A DNA stretch of 41,317 nucleotides from an uncultured Eubacteriales bacterium (GCA_902765305.1 CACWZI010000008.1:1-41317); one strand, 5' to 3'. Numbered from the stretch's first letter, positions 17,515 through 26,452 are shown. Notes: generated by a model not told the origin, from the letters alone. Made by a program: numbers and translations.

Positions 17515-18588
17515 TTACCACGCGTCGCCCACGAATGATTCGCCGTCGATGCGCAGCCGCGCGGCGATCAGCTTCGCCAGGAAGAACATGAGGGCGCATT
17601 CGTCCTCCTGCCAAAGGCGGCGATTCCGGGGCTCCGCGCACACCAGGTAGCCGTCGGTGGGCGCGTTGTCCATGCCGATGCGGACCACCATCAGCGACTC
17701 TACCTCCCACCTGCTGAGCACGCTGAAGAACTGTGGGCAGCGCGCCTCGACGACGGACAGGTCGTTGGCGGCAAAAAGCTCGTCGTTCATCAATTGGTCG
17801 ATGTCGCCCACATCCTCCCGGATGCCTTGCACGCGGATGCCCCTCATGATCCTCTGCCGGTCGACGTAGTAGAGGTCGGAAACCTTCAGCTCGTCGATCA
17901 TCACCGGCGCGACGGAATGCAGCTTGTTCTTCATGCCCGGAACCATCTCGAACATGCGCACCAGGTTGCGCATCGAGGTATAGACGCCCCGCCGCGCGAT
18001 CTGGCGGATCTGGATGTCGGCATGCTTTTCCTTGACATATATAATGTAACAATTCCTGCCCTTGCGCTTGCCCCGGTACAGGGTCTTGTCGATCATGGCG
18101 AAAAGGCTCTCGTAATCCGTGGCGTCGTCTGGATAGGTGGCGCATCCGATGGTACCCGTGATGAAAGGGTCGCAATCCGCCAGACGGACGTTCTTGCGCA
18201 GCACCTTCGCGTTGGTATACAGCTCGCCGAGAAACGCCTTTTTTTCGTCGTAGGTCCGGTCCCGAAGGTTGATCCACAGCAGCTCGTCGCCGCCGAAACG
18301 TCCCGCGACGCCATAGCCCTCCAGGTATTTGGACAGTCCCTTCGCCACGTCCATCAAAACCCCGTCGCCCACATGGTGGCCGTAGGTATCGTTGATGAAT
18401 TTGAAGTTGTCCAGATCCAGCATGCCAAAGGTGAAGGGCGTCCCCTCTTCGATCAGGGAACGCACAAAGCCGAGTATATATTGGCGGGATACCAGACCCG
18501 TCAGTGGATCCAGCACATAATTGATCCTGTCCTTTTCAAACGCCCGCTTGAAAAAGGGGTAGCGCGAAAGCTGCTGTTCGGAATACAT
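17515..18588 (-). CDS. GGDEF-domain diguanylate cyclase with C-terminal GAF-like domain
   Basis: The enzyme would make cyclic di-GMP from two GTP. Residues 25-185 form the GGDEF domain, with the metal-binding LDLDNFKFINDTYGH and the active site FGGDEL at 98-103 (Leu in place of Phe). There is no RxxD inhibitory site before it, so product feedback is probably absent. The remaining 170 residues look like a GAF-type sensory domain. No membrane segment is seen, so it is cytoplasmic. The chosen ATG at 18588 has AAGGAAG upstream; a TTG ten codons earlier is possible. It has its own promoter, and its 3-prime end faces the start of the pectin operon on the same strand. Confidence 0.85.
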   Translation of the reverse strand: MYSEQQLSRYPFFKRAFEKDRINYVLDPLTGLVSRQYILGFVRSLIEEGTPFTFGMLDLDNFKFINDTYGHHVGDGVLMDVAKGLSKYLEGYGVAGRFGGDELLWINLRDRTYDEKKAFLGELYTNAKVLRKNVRLADCDPFITGTIGCATYPDDATDYESLFAMIDKTLYRGKRKGRNCYIIYVKEKHADIQIRQIARRGVYTSMRNLVRMFEMVPGMKNKLHSVAPVMIDELKVSDLYYVDRQRIMRGIRVQGIREDVGDIDQLMNDELFAANDLSVVEARCPQFFSVLSRWEVESLMVVRIGMDNAPTDGYLVCAEPRNRRLWQEDECALMFFLAKLIAARLRIDGESFVGDAW

Positions 18589-18647
18589 GAGGTCGAAACA
18601 CTTCCTTTTGTCGGCCAACCGGGCGAAAACAGGTGTTACATACGTCT

Positions 18648-18676
18648 ATTATATCAGCTAAGCCCTCCTATGTCCA
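18648..18676 (-). promoter_or_regulatory. SigA-type promoter of the GGDEF gene
   Basis: TGGACA (18676-18671) and TATAAT (18653-18648) are 17 bp apart on the minus strand, 60 bp before the ATG at 18588. Confidence 0.7.
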
Positions 18677-18726
18677 GCGAATATGGCGAAATTTATCAAA
18701 TTTTGTTATGTCTGTGCATTGCTTTC

Positions 18727-18770
18727 AAAAACCAACGCGCCCTGTCGGTCGACAGCGGCGCGTTGGTTTT
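18727..18770 (-). terminator. Intrinsic terminator of the aminotransferase gene
   Basis: AAAACCAACGCGCC pairs with GGCGCGTTGGTTTT around an inner CTGTCG/CGACAG stem. On the minus strand the hairpin ends in TTTTTG. It begins 8 nt beyond the aminotransferase stop codon. Confidence 0.9.
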
Positions 18771-18777
18771 GATCGGA

Positions 18778-20064
18778 TCACTTCTGCTCCAGCAGCTTCT
18801 CCGCGCTGACCAGCCTGACGCACAGCGCGAAAAGCTCGGCGGCGGTGGCCAGCTCCTGGGGGGAAGGATAGGAGGGCGCGATGCGGATACTGTTGTCCTG
18901 CGGGTCCTTGCCGTAGGGCCAGGTGGCGCCCGCCGGGGTCATCACCACGCCGGCCTTCTTGGCGCGGGCCACGATGGCCTTGGCGCAGCCGGGCAGGCTC
19001 TCGAAGTGGATGAAGTAGCCGCCCAGAGGCTTGGTCCAGCTGCCGATGCCCAGGCCGCCCAGCTTTTCCTCCAGCGTGTTCTCTACCATCTCGAACTTTG
19101 GGCGAAGGATGTCGGCGTGCTTGCGCATGTGCTCGACCATGCCGTGGATGTTGCCGAAGAAGCGCACGTGGCGCAGCTGGTTCACCTTGTCATGGCCGAT
19201 GGTCTGGCGCTTGAGCTGGTTGGTGATGTCCTCCATGTTGTTGGGCGAGGTGGCCAGCGCCGCGATGCCGGAGCCCGGGAAGGTGATCTTGCTGGTGGAG
19301 GAAAACTTGTAGACCATGTCCGGGTTGCCCGCCCGCTTGCACTCGGCCAGTATCTCGATCAGGTAATCCTGCTTTTCATCGTAGAGGTGATGCATGCCGT
19401 AGGCGTTGTCCCAGAAGATGCGGAAATCCGACGCCGCCGGCTCCAGCCGGGCGAAGCGGCGCACCGTTTCGTCGCTGTAGGAGTAGCCCTGGGGGTTGGA
19501 ATACTTGGGCACGCACCAGATGCCCTTGATGGCCTCGTCCTCGGCCACCAGCTTCTCAACCAGGTCCATCTGCGGGCCGTTGGGCGTCATGGGCACGGGG
19601 ATCATCTCGATGCCGAAATACTGGGTGATGGCGAAGTGCCGATCGTAGCCGGGCACGGGACACAGGAACTTCACGCTGTCCAGCTTGCACCAGGGCGTGG
19701 AGCCCATGATGCCGTGGGTATAGGCGCGGGACACCGTATCGTACATCACGTTCAGGCTGGAATTGCCATAGATGATGATGTCCTTTGGATTGTTTTCCAT
19801 CATGTCGCCCAGCAGCTCGCGGGCCTCCTCGATGCCGGTCAGCGCGCCGTAGTTGCGGCAATCCGTGCCGTCCTCGCAGGTCAGGTCGCTGTCGGAATCC
19901 AGCACGTCCATCAGCCCCATGGACAGATCCAGCTGCTCCTTGCAGGGTACGCCGCGGCTCATGTTCAGGTGGATGCCCATGGCCTGGTATTTATGGTATT
20001 CCTTTTTCAACAGGGCGATCTCGTTCTCCAGCTCCTCGCGGGACATTTCAGCATAGGGTTTCAT
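18778..20064 (-). CDS. Class Ic aspartate aminotransferase (PLP enzyme)
   Basis: This is a fold-type I, pyridoxal-phosphate enzyme moving the amino group between aspartate and 2-oxoglutarate. About 428 residues match the AspC-like group Ic: an N-terminal EMSREELENEIALLKKEY helix, MSRGVP, NYG, PKYSNPQGYSYSD, FWDNAYGMHHLYD and the PLP lysine, about Lys259, in SSTSKITFPGSG. The start at 20064 fits the family's usual N-terminus. An ATG 14 codons upstream at 20106 (MAKATLLRERL) has a GGAG at good distance and is a fair alternative. It is a single-gene unit with its own terminator, divergent from glgP. Confidence 0.9.
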   Translation of the reverse strand: MKPYAEMSREELENEIALLKKEYHKYQAMGIHLNMSRGVPCKEQLDLSMGLMDVLDSDSDLTCEDGTDCRNYGALTGIEEARELLGDMMENNPKDIIIYGNSSLNVMYDTVSRAYTHGIMGSTPWCKLDSVKFLCPVPGYDRHFAITQYFGIEMIPVPMTPNGPQMDLVEKLVAEDEAIKGIWCVPKYSNPQGYSYSDETVRRFARLEPAASDFRIFWDNAYGMHHLYDEKQDYLIEILAECKRAGNPDMVYKFSSTSKITFPGSGIAALATSPNNMEDITNQLKRQTIGHDKVNQLRHVRFFGNIHGMVEHMRKHADILRPKFEMVENTLEEKLGGLGIGSWTKPLGGYFIHFESLPGCAKAIVARAKKAGVVMTPAGATWPYGKDPQDNSIRIAPSYPSPQELATAAELFALCVRLVSAEKLLEQK

Positions 20065-20154
20065 AGCGCGATCCAACCTTTCCCGAAGTAGTGTTGCTTT
20101 TGCCATTTTACCATATCTCCATGCCCATTTCCACGTCTGATCGATATATACAAA

Positions 20155-20198
20155 GGTTAAATTTGCATTTTTCGAATTTAAAAAATGCAAATTTAACC
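20155..20198. repeat. A+T-rich 18-bp perfect palindrome between aspC-like gene and glgP
   Basis: GGTTAAATTTGCATTTTT (20155-20172) and its exact complement (20181-20198) flank an 8-nt loop. It lies in the 378-bp divergent intergenic region, whose remaining bases hold the glgP promoter and no other recognised element. It could be a terminator-like hairpin, an operator or a remnant of a small repeat; it is strikingly A+T-rich for this sequence. Confidence 0.7.
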
Positions 20199-20367
20199 GC
20201 TGAATGACGGAATGGTGGCGCACAGTCCATCCCGCGGATCGGTTTCTCCCCCTCTTGTCCCCTCAATTCATGCTATATTTTGTAAAGCGTTTTTGTATTT
20301 CCCGTGAAGTCGGCGCGAAGATGCACAAAGATGCACGTTTTCAACCAAAAAATAAACACACACTCCA

Positions 20368-20396
20368 TTGCAGAACCCCCCTTTCTGTGTTATAGT
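20368..20396 (+). promoter_or_regulatory. SigA-type promoter of glgP
   Basis: TTGCAG (20368-20373) and TATAGT (20391-20396) are separated by 17 bp, 46 bp before the GTG start. Confidence 0.7.
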
Positions 20397-20430
20397 GACG
20401 GTTGAACTTACCGTCAGGCCTTATTTTTTC
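20396..20430 (+). promoter_or_regulatory. Small hairpin with T-run in the glgP leader
   Basis: TGACGGT and ACCGTCA form a 7-bp stem around TGAACTT, and ATTTTTTC follows 9 nt later. It lies directly between the promoter and the ribosome site and may act as a weak attenuator. The stem is short and the T-run is offset, so this is tentative. Confidence 0.35.
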
Positions 20431-20442
20431 GGAGGTGTTTTT

Positions 20443-22890
20443 GTGAATTTTGAACGGATGACCGTTGAACAGATCAAGGACAGCATACTCAACAAGCTGC
20501 ATACGCAGTTTGCCTGCGACGTGGCCGACGCCACCCCGGAGCAGCTGTACCAGGCCCTGGCCCTGGTGGTGCGCGACGAGATCATGCAGCGCCGCAGCGC
20601 TTCCCGCGACGCCCGCAAGGCGCAGCAGGCCAAGAAGGTCTACTACCTCAGCGCCGAATTCCTGGTCGGCCGCGCGCTGCACAACAACATGGTCAACCTG
20701 GTCAATGAGACCAACTATATGAAGGCCCTGGACGAGCTGGGCATCGACCGCTCGGTGGTGTTCGAGGAGGAGCCGGAGCCCGGTCTGGGCAACGGCGGCC
20801 TGGGCAGGCTCGCCGCCTGCTTCCTGGATTCCCTGACCACGCTGAAGCTGCCCGCCATGGGCTGCACCATCCGCTATGAATTCGGTCTGTTCCGCCAGAG
20901 GCTGGTGGACGGCTATCAGGTCGAGGTGCCCGACAACTGGCTGGCCAGCGGCAACATCTGGGAGATCCCCCATCCCCAGGACGCGGTGGACATCCACTTC
21001 GGCGGCCGCATCGAAACCTATGAGGACAACGGCCGCACCTACTACCGCCACCTGGACTACAAGACCGTGCAGGCCATGCCCTACGACATCCCCGTGGTGG
21101 GCTACGACAGCACAAAGGTCAACTTCCTGCGCACCTGGAGCGCCAAGGCCGTCAACCAGATCGACATGGGCCGCTTCAACCGCGGCCAGTATGTGCAGGC
21201 CATGGAGGAGCGCGAGCTGGCGGAGGTCATCTCCAAGATCCTCTATCCCAACGACGACAGCTACCAGGGCAAGGAGCTGCGCCTGAAGCAGCAGTACTTC
21301 TTCTCCTCCGCCTCCATACAGTTTGCGGTGAAGGAGTTCATCGATACCTACGGCTACAACTTTGCCATCTTCCCGGACAAGGTGGCCATCCACATCAACG
21401 ACACCCACCCCGCCGTCGCCATCCCCGAGCTGATGCGCATACTGATGGACGACTACGGCCTGGGCTGGGACGAGGCCGAGGCCATCTGCCGCCGCACCTT
21501 CGCCTACACCAACCACACCGTGCTGGTGGAGGCGCTGGAGAAGTGGCCCGAGAGCCTGTTCCGCGAGCAGCTGCCCCGCGTTTACATGATCCTCGAGGAG
21601 ATGAACCGCCGGCTGTGCGCCAAGCTGTGGGACGCCTTCCCCGGCCAGTGGGAGCGCATCGGCCACATGGCGATCCTCGCCTACAACCAGGTGCACATGG
21701 CCAACCTGTGCGTGGCCTACACCCACTCCGTCAACGGCGTGTCGGCCATCCACACCGACATCCTCAAGCGCCAGACCTTCCACGACTTCTACATGCTGGA
21801 GCCCCGGAAGTTCGTCAACGTCACCAACGGCATCACCCATCGCCGCTGGCTGATGCAGTGCAACCCCGAGCTGTCCAGCCTGATCGACGAGGCCATCGGC
21901 GACGAATGGCGCAAGGACATGAAGAAGATCGAGGCGCTGAAGCCCTTCGCCGATGACCCGGCCTTCCGCCAGAAGTTCGAGGAGATCAAGTACCACAACA
22001 AGCTGCGCCTGGCGGACGCCGTATTTCGCCACCAGGGCATTGAGATGAACCCTGACAGCATCTTCGACGCCCAGGCCAAGCGCCTGCACGAGTACAAGCG
22101 GCAGCTGATGAACGCGCTGGGCATCATGATGCTGTACAACGACATCGACGAGCATCCCGAGAAGGAATTTCACTCCCGCACCTTCATCTTCGGCGCGAAG
22201 GCGGCCCCCGGCTATCACCGGGCGAAGCTGACCATCAAGCTGATCAACGCCGTGGGCGACCTGGTGCGAAAGCACCCCCGGGCCTCGAAGCTGATCAACG
22301 TGGTGTTCCTGGAGAACTACTGTGTCTCCCAGGCCGAGTTGCTGATGCCCGCCACCGAGATCAGCCAGCAGATCTCCACCGCCGGCAAGGAGGCCAGCGG
22401 CACCGGCAACATGAAGTTCATGATGAACGGCGCGGTGACCCTGGGCACCATGGACGGCGCGAACTGCGAGATCTACGATCAGGTCGGCGCGGACAACATC
22501 TACATCTTCGGCCTGACGGCCCAGGAGGTGGAGAGCGGCTACGCCACCTATCGCGCCCATGACATCTACGAGACCAACCCGAAGGTCCGCAAGGTGATGG
22601 AGCAGCTGATCGACGGCACCCTGTGCCCCGAGAACCCCCGCATGTTCCAGGAGATCTACCACTCCCTGCTGTTCGGCGACTACGGCGGAATGGCCGACCC
22701 CTACTTCGTGCTGAAGGACCTGACCAGCTACATCACCACCCAGAAGGAAATGATGGCGGATTACGACAACCGCGACCTGTGGCTGAGGAAGGCTGTGCTG
22801 AACACCGCCTGCTCCGGCCTGTTCACCTCGGACCGTTCCATCGAGGAATACAACCGGCTGATCTGGCACCTGAAGCCGCTGAAGCTGTAA
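20443..22890 (+). CDS. glgP: Glycogen/starch/maltodextrin phosphorylase (GT35)
   Basis: The PLP-dependent enzyme releases glucose-1-phosphate from the ends of alpha-1,4-glucans. The 815-residue protein is full length. Visible motifs are YYLSAEFLVGRAL near the N-terminus, GNGGLGRLAACFLDS, HINDTHPAVAIPELMR, RLHEYKRQLMN and the PLP site EASGTGNMKFMMNG with Lys658. The start is a GTG at 20443 preceded by GGAGGTGTTTTT; the open frame begins earlier at 20368, but that part overlaps the promoter. The GH13 enzyme downstream suggests a joint role in breaking down stored or imported glucans. Confidence 0.97.
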   Translation: MNFERMTVEQIKDSILNKLHTQFACDVADATPEQLYQALALVVRDEIMQRRSASRDARKAQQAKKVYYLSAEFLVGRALHNNMVNLVNETNYMKALDELGIDRSVVFEEEPEPGLGNGGLGRLAACFLDSLTTLKLPAMGCTIRYEFGLFRQRLVDGYQVEVPDNWLASGNIWEIPHPQDAVDIHFGGRIETYEDNGRTYYRHLDYKTVQAMPYDIPVVGYDSTKVNFLRTWSAKAVNQIDMGRFNRGQYVQAMEERELAEVISKILYPNDDSYQGKELRLKQQYFFSSASIQFAVKEFIDTYGYNFAIFPDKVAIHINDTHPAVAIPELMRILMDDYGLGWDEAEAICRRTFAYTNHTVLVEALEKWPESLFREQLPRVYMILEEMNRRLCAKLWDAFPGQWERIGHMAILAYNQVHMANLCVAYTHSVNGVSAIHTDILKRQTFHDFYMLEPRKFVNVTNGITHRRWLMQCNPELSSLIDEAIGDEWRKDMKKIEALKPFADDPAFRQKFEEIKYHNKLRLADAVFRHQGIEMNPDSIFDAQAKRLHEYKRQLMNALGIMMLYNDIDEHPEKEFHSRTFIFGAKAAPGYHRAKLTIKLINAVGDLVRKHPRASKLINVVFLENYCVSQAELLMPATEISQQISTAGKEASGTGNMKFMMNGAVTLGTMDGANCEIYDQVGADNIYIFGLTAQEVESGYATYRAHDIYETNPKVRKVMEQLIDGTLCPENPRMFQEIYHSLLFGDYGGMADPYFVLKDLTSYITTQKEMMADYDNRDLWLRKAVLNTACSGLFTSDRSIEEYNRLIWHLKPLKL

Positions 22891-22914
22891 TTCCCACCTG
22901 TCCACAGGGCGGCA

Positions 22915-22991
22915 AAATGGGAAATGGGAAATGGGAAGCGATGAATGATTGACATTCTCTCGCCCCGTCAACCATTTCCCATTTCCCATTT
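22915..22991. repeat. Inverted AAATGGG repeats between glgP and the GH13 gene
   Basis: Three direct AAATGGG units (22915-22935) are mirrored by CCATTTCCCATTTCCCATTT (22972-22991), giving a stem of about 20 bp with a 36-nt loop. It lies in the 122-bp gap and may partly separate expression of the two genes. It could equally be a mobile palindromic repeat. Confidence 0.7.
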
Positions 22992-23012
22992 AACGAGATA
23001 GGAGCAATGACC

Positions 23013-24911
23013 ATGTACCTCTACCACGATTCCCGCGACCCCATGTACCGCGCGCCCCTTGGCGCCGTGCCCTGCGGAAAAAAGCTCCGGCTGCGCGTGT
23101 TCGCCGAGGGCCTGCACCGGGTTTATCTGAGGCTCTGGTGGCAAAACGCCGAGAAGCGCCTGCCCATGAGGCCCACCCACGACAACCTCTATGAGGGTGA
23201 GCTGAAGCTGCCCAAAGAGCCGGGACTGCTGTGGTACTTCTTCGTCGCCGAGGGCGACGACGGCAGGACCTGGTACCTGGGCAACGCGGCGGACGGCCTG
23301 GGCGGCGTCGGCGCAATCAGCGAGCGCGAGCCCGGCGGCTACCAGGTGACGGTATACGACCCGGCCTACGACACGCCCCATTGGATGCGCAACGGCATGA
23401 TGCTGCAGATCATGGTGGATCGCTACAACGCCGTCGGCGAGAAGGACGTGCGCAACCTGCCCCCGGCCAGCTATTACCACATCCGCTGGGACGACGACCC
23501 CACGCTGGTCATCAACGACGATCGATACGGCGACAACTGCAACAACGACTATTTCGGCGGCAACCTGCGGGGCGTGATGGAAAAGCTGGACTACATCCAG
23601 TCCCTGGGGGTGACGGTGCTGTACTTCAACCCGATCTTCAAGGCCCGCAGCAATCACAAGTACAACACCGGCGACTACAAGACCATCGACCCCAGCTTTG
23701 GCACCGAGGCAGACTTCCAGGCGCTCTGCGCCGAGGCGGAAAAGCGGGGTATGCGGGTGATCCTGGACGGCGTGTTCTCCCATACCGGCTCCGACAGCCT
23801 CTACTTCAACCGGGACGGCAGCTATGGCGAGGGCGGCGCGTACAACGATCCCAAATCCCCCTACCGGGAGTGGTACCGCTTCTACAACTGGCCGGACGAG
23901 TACGAGAGCTGGTGGGGCTTCAAGACCCTGCCCAACGTTCACGAGGACACCCCGAGCTACCAGGGCTTCATCATCAATGACGAGGACAGCGTCATCGCCC
24001 ACTGGCTGAGGGCCGGGGCGGCGGGCTGGCGGCTGGACGTGGCCGACGAGCTGCCGATGGAGTTCATACGCCGCGTTCGCGCGCGCATCCTCAGGGAGCG
24101 CGGGGACGGCGCGCTGATCGGCGAGGTGTGGGAGGATCCCACCAACAAGGTGGCCTACGGCGAGATGCGCTGCTACGCCCTGGGCGACACGCTGGACAGC
24201 TGCATGAACTACCCGCTGCGCACCGCGCTGCTGGACTTCTTCTGCTACCGCAATGACGCCGCCGCCTTCGTGCGCAGGCTGGAAAACCTGCGGGAAAACA
24301 TGCCCGCGCCCTTCTTCTATTCGGAGATGAACCTTCTGGGCAGCCACGACACCGCCCGCGCCATCAGCGTGTTTGCCGACATCGGCGACATGGCCCCGGA
24401 TCGCGTCTACCGCCATCCGTTCATGATGAGCCCCGGCGACTACGCACGGGGCAAGCGGCGGATGGTGGCCGCGTGGCAGCTGATCTGCGCGCTGCCGGGC
24501 ATGCCCTGCCTGTACTACGGCGACGAGGCCGGGCTGACCGGCATGGCCGACCCCTACAACCGCGCCACCTACCCCTGGGGACGCGAGGACGCGGCCCTGG
24601 TGGAAACCTACCGCCGCATCATGACCGACCGCATGGCCTCCCCCGTGCTGCGCACAGGCAGCTTGCGGCTCATCGCCCCCGGCCCCGACGTCGTGCTGGT
24701 GGAGCGCCGGATCGAAGGCGGCGCGGATGTATTCGGCGAACCCGCCGAGGACGGCTTCCGTGTCCTGGCCGTAAACCGCTGCGGCGAGCCCCGCCGGGCA
24801 GAATACGGCGGTCGGGTGTGGGAAATTCCCGGCGAGTCCGCGATCTGGATCACCCCCGACGCGGAAAGCTCCGAAAAGCCCGCCAAGGCGGATTGGAACG
24901 GCAGGGATTGA
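23013..24911 (+). CDS. GH13 alpha-glucan hydrolase (neopullulanase/cyclomaltodextrinase type)
   Basis: This is an alpha-amylase-family enzyme that cuts alpha-1,4 (and possibly alpha-1,6) glucan links. An N-terminal beta-sandwich domain (about 1-120) precedes the TIM barrel. The order of motifs is VTVLYFNPIF, DGVFSHTG, WRLDVADE with nucleophile Asp342, IGEVWED with acid Glu371 and GSHDTAR with Asp446. No signal peptide is present, so it acts inside the cell, together with glycogen phosphorylase. The ATG at 23013 is better placed after AGGAG than the ATG at 23007, which is only 2 nt from it. The domain plan fits subfamily 20-like enzymes, but the exact specificity cannot be read. Confidence 0.9.
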   Translation: MYLYHDSRDPMYRAPLGAVPCGKKLRLRVFAEGLHRVYLRLWWQNAEKRLPMRPTHDNLYEGELKLPKEPGLLWYFFVAEGDDGRTWYLGNAADGLGGVGAISEREPGGYQVTVYDPAYDTPHWMRNGMMLQIMVDRYNAVGEKDVRNLPPASYYHIRWDDDPTLVINDDRYGDNCNNDYFGGNLRGVMEKLDYIQSLGVTVLYFNPIFKARSNHKYNTGDYKTIDPSFGTEADFQALCAEAEKRGMRVILDGVFSHTGSDSLYFNRDGSYGEGGAYNDPKSPYREWYRFYNWPDEYESWWGFKTLPNVHEDTPSYQGFIINDEDSVIAHWLRAGAAGWRLDVADELPMEFIRRVRARILRERGDGALIGEVWEDPTNKVAYGEMRCYALGDTLDSCMNYPLRTALLDFFCYRNDAAAFVRRLENLRENMPAPFFYSEMNLLGSHDTARAISVFADIGDMAPDRVYRHPFMMSPGDYARGKRRMVAAWQLICALPGMPCLYYGDEAGLTGMADPYNRATYPWGREDAALVETYRRIMTDRMASPVLRTGSLRLIAPGPDVVLVERRIEGGADVFGEPAEDGFRVLAVNRCGEPRRAEYGGRVWEIPGESAIWITPDAESSEKPAKADWNGRD

Positions 24912-24916
24912 GCCAA

Positions 24917-24988
24917 AAAGATCCTTCGCTTCGCTCAGGATGACACATCTGTTTTCCATTGTCATCCTGGGCGAAGCGAAGGATCTTT
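24917..24988. terminator. Long inverted repeat between converging genes
   Basis: AGATCCTTCGCTTCGCTCAG with a TGACA end pairs with its near-complement on the right (24960-24987), around a 14-nt loop. AAAAAG and CTTTCT lie at the outer edges. It lies between the converging GH13 and coiled-coil genes, so it can end both transcripts. From memory, similar GATCCTTCGC-type palindromes recur in Firmicute intergenic regions, so it is likely also a dispersed repeat. Confidence 0.7.
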
Positions 24989-24997
24989 CTGTTTCTC

Positions 24998-25540
24998 CTA
25001 CTGCCCCAGCACGTCGTCCAGCGTGATCTGGTTTTCAAGCCCTGTATCGGCGGCAGGCTTCTTGATCCGCCTTGCATTGGCCTGGCGCAGGCGGGCGATC
25101 TCCTTTTCCTGGCTGTTGATCAGGTCCTGCATGCGCCGGATGGTCTCGGCGGATTCGTCCTGCTGCTGGCGCAGCTTTTTCCTGGCGTCGCTGACCTGCT
25201 TCTCCAGCTGCTCCAGCTTCAGCCGGTTCGCGCCCTCCTCCTTTTCCGCGAGGATGCGCAGGCCGCTCTCTCTGAACAGGGACATGTTCAGGTCGCTGGT
25301 GCGGCTCTCCATCTCCTGGAAATCGCTCTCATAGGCATCCAGGCGCTCGCGCAGGCGGCGGATCTCCGCCACCCGCCGCTCCAGCACCTGCTGAAGGTTC
25401 TGCCGCCTGGCCTTCTCCTTCTGCATCTGCTGCAGGTGCGTCTGGGTCCGCGTCAGGCTCACGTGCAGCGTTCTGCATCGCCAGATCAGCCATGCGGTCA
25501 GTATCACCAACGCCACAAGGGCGATTATCGCGTACAACAA
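24998..25540 (-). CDS. Membrane-anchored coiled-coil protein of unknown function
   Basis: One N-terminal membrane helix (about residues 2-20) is followed by about 135 residues of almost continuous coiled coil, rich in Gln, Glu, Arg and Leu heptads, and a basic patch (ARRIKKPAAD) near the end. The anchor orientation is not certain; the basic WRCR after the helix suggests that the coil is cytoplasmic. The start is TTG TTG at 25540, with GGAGGGCTATACC before it. No family is recognised. Such proteins often act as scaffolds in division or envelope processes, but no evidence for that is present here. Confidence 0.75.
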   Translation of the reverse strand: MLYAIIALVALVILTAWLIWRCRTLHVSLTRTQTHLQQMQKEKARRQNLQQVLERRVAEIRRLRERLDAYESDFQEMESRTSDLNMSLFRESGLRILAEKEEGANRLKLEQLEKQVSDARKKLRQQQDESAETIRRMQDLINSQEKEIARLRQANARRIKKPAADTGLENQITLDDVLGQ

Positions 25541-25642
25541 GGTATAGCCCTCCCTTGGTATACCTCATTATATCACAATTTTCACCCTGTACAGCGCTTT
25601 CCCCCGAAATGCGCGATTTTAGTCACATTTGATCGAATTCCG

Positions 25643-25819
25643 TCATTCCCCGAAGCGCCACAGCAGAAATCCCACGCTGATCAGGCAGATGCCCAGCGCA
25701 GAGGTCCAGACCCAGCGGGGCACGAATATCAGGAACATCAGCATGCCGATGACCATCAGCACGATGCCGGCCACCCGCGTGCCGCTGTTGGTCGGCCCAT
25801 TGCCGCAAGAGCGTCCCAT
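25643..25819 (-). CDS. Small two-helix membrane protein
   Basis: A product of about 58 residues starts at 25819 (MGRSCGNGPTNSG), with GGAGGCGATGGGG upstream. It has two hydrophobic helices (GIVLMVIGMLMFLIFV and TSALGICLISVGFLLW) joined by a short PRW turn. The open frame continues to 25870, but no ribosome site supports the earlier ATGs. It lies 47 bp after the methyltransferase gene and may be co-transcribed with it. The function is unknown. Confidence 0.6.
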   Translation of the reverse strand: MGRSCGNGPTNSGTRVAGIVLMVIGMLMFLIFVPRWVWTSALGICLISVGFLLWRFGE

Positions 25820-25866
25820 CCCCATCGCCTCCATGATCCATGGTATGCGTCGGAAATGGGATCGGT

Positions 25867-26367
25867 TCACACTTCAATGCCCTCCAGCTTCAGCAGGGCG
25901 GCCTTGCGCGCCAACCCGCCGCCGTAGCCCGTCAATTTACCGCCGCTGCCCAGCACCCTGTGGCAGGGCACGATCAGCGATATGGGGTTGTGTCCCACGG
26001 CGCCGCCCACCGCGCGGCTGGAAAAGCGCTCGATCCCCCGCTCCAGGGCGATCGTCCGGGCGAGTTCGCCGTAGGTCGTGGTTATCCCATAGGGAATCTG
26101 GAGCAGCAGTTCCCCCACATGCCTGCGGAAGTCCGGTCCGGTCAGGTGCAGCGTCGGCGTAAATCCCGGATCGCGCCCGGAAAAGTAGATATCCAGCCAC
26201 TGCGTCGCCTCGTCGAAAAACGGCGATGGGTGCTCTTCGGCGCCTGCCGAAAGCCCCTCGCCCATGTGCCGCTGGTTTTCAACAAACCAGAGCCCGGTCA
26301 GCCCTTCGTCGTCCGCCGCGAGCAGGATCTGGCCCAGTGGGGACGGATAACGGTGTGTGTAGATCAT
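25867..26367 (-). CDS. ogt: Methylated-DNA--protein-cysteine methyltransferase (Ogt type)
   Basis: This suicide repair protein moves the methyl group from O6-methylguanine to its own cysteine. The 166-residue length is usual. The C-terminal domain shows ITTTYGELA, RAVGGAVGHNP and the active site LIVPCHRV with Cys135, followed by GYGGGLARKAALLKLE. The start ATG at 26367 follows GGGAGGGCGTCGGC. The mRNA leader of about 120 nt contains a GC-rich double-hairpin repeat. It is divergent from era. Confidence 0.95.
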   Translation of the reverse strand: MIYTHRYPSPLGQILLAADDEGLTGLWFVENQRHMGEGLSAGAEEHPSPFFDEATQWLDIYFSGRDPGFTPTLHLTGPDFRRHVGELLLQIPYGITTTYGELARTIALERGIERFSSRAVGGAVGHNPISLIVPCHRVLGSGGKLTGYGGGLARKAALLKLEGIEV

Positions 26368-26404
26368 GCCGACGCCCTCCCTTTTGCTTGTATTGCACGG
26401 TGAT

Positions 26405-26452
26405 GTTGCAGCGGCGCCTGCGCCGCCACAGCGGCGGCCTGAAGGCCTCCCC
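26405..26452. repeat. GC-rich double-hairpin repeat, copy 3
   Basis: GCGCCTGCGCCGCCAC is followed by GGCGGCCTGAAGGCCTCC (26433-26450), with two changes from copy 2. It lies within the transcribed leader of the methyltransferase gene, between its promoter and start codon. Confidence 0.7.

Noticed and set aside
20065-20223. Longer N-terminus of the aminotransferase
   Set aside because: The extension up to 20223 would read through the A+T-rich palindrome and has no family similarity.
20341-22989. Minus-strand frame of 882 codons opposite glgP
   Set aside because: It is the antisense shadow of a clear glycogen phosphorylase in G+C-rich DNA; composition is biased to Val, His and Gln, and no domain or ribosome site is seen.
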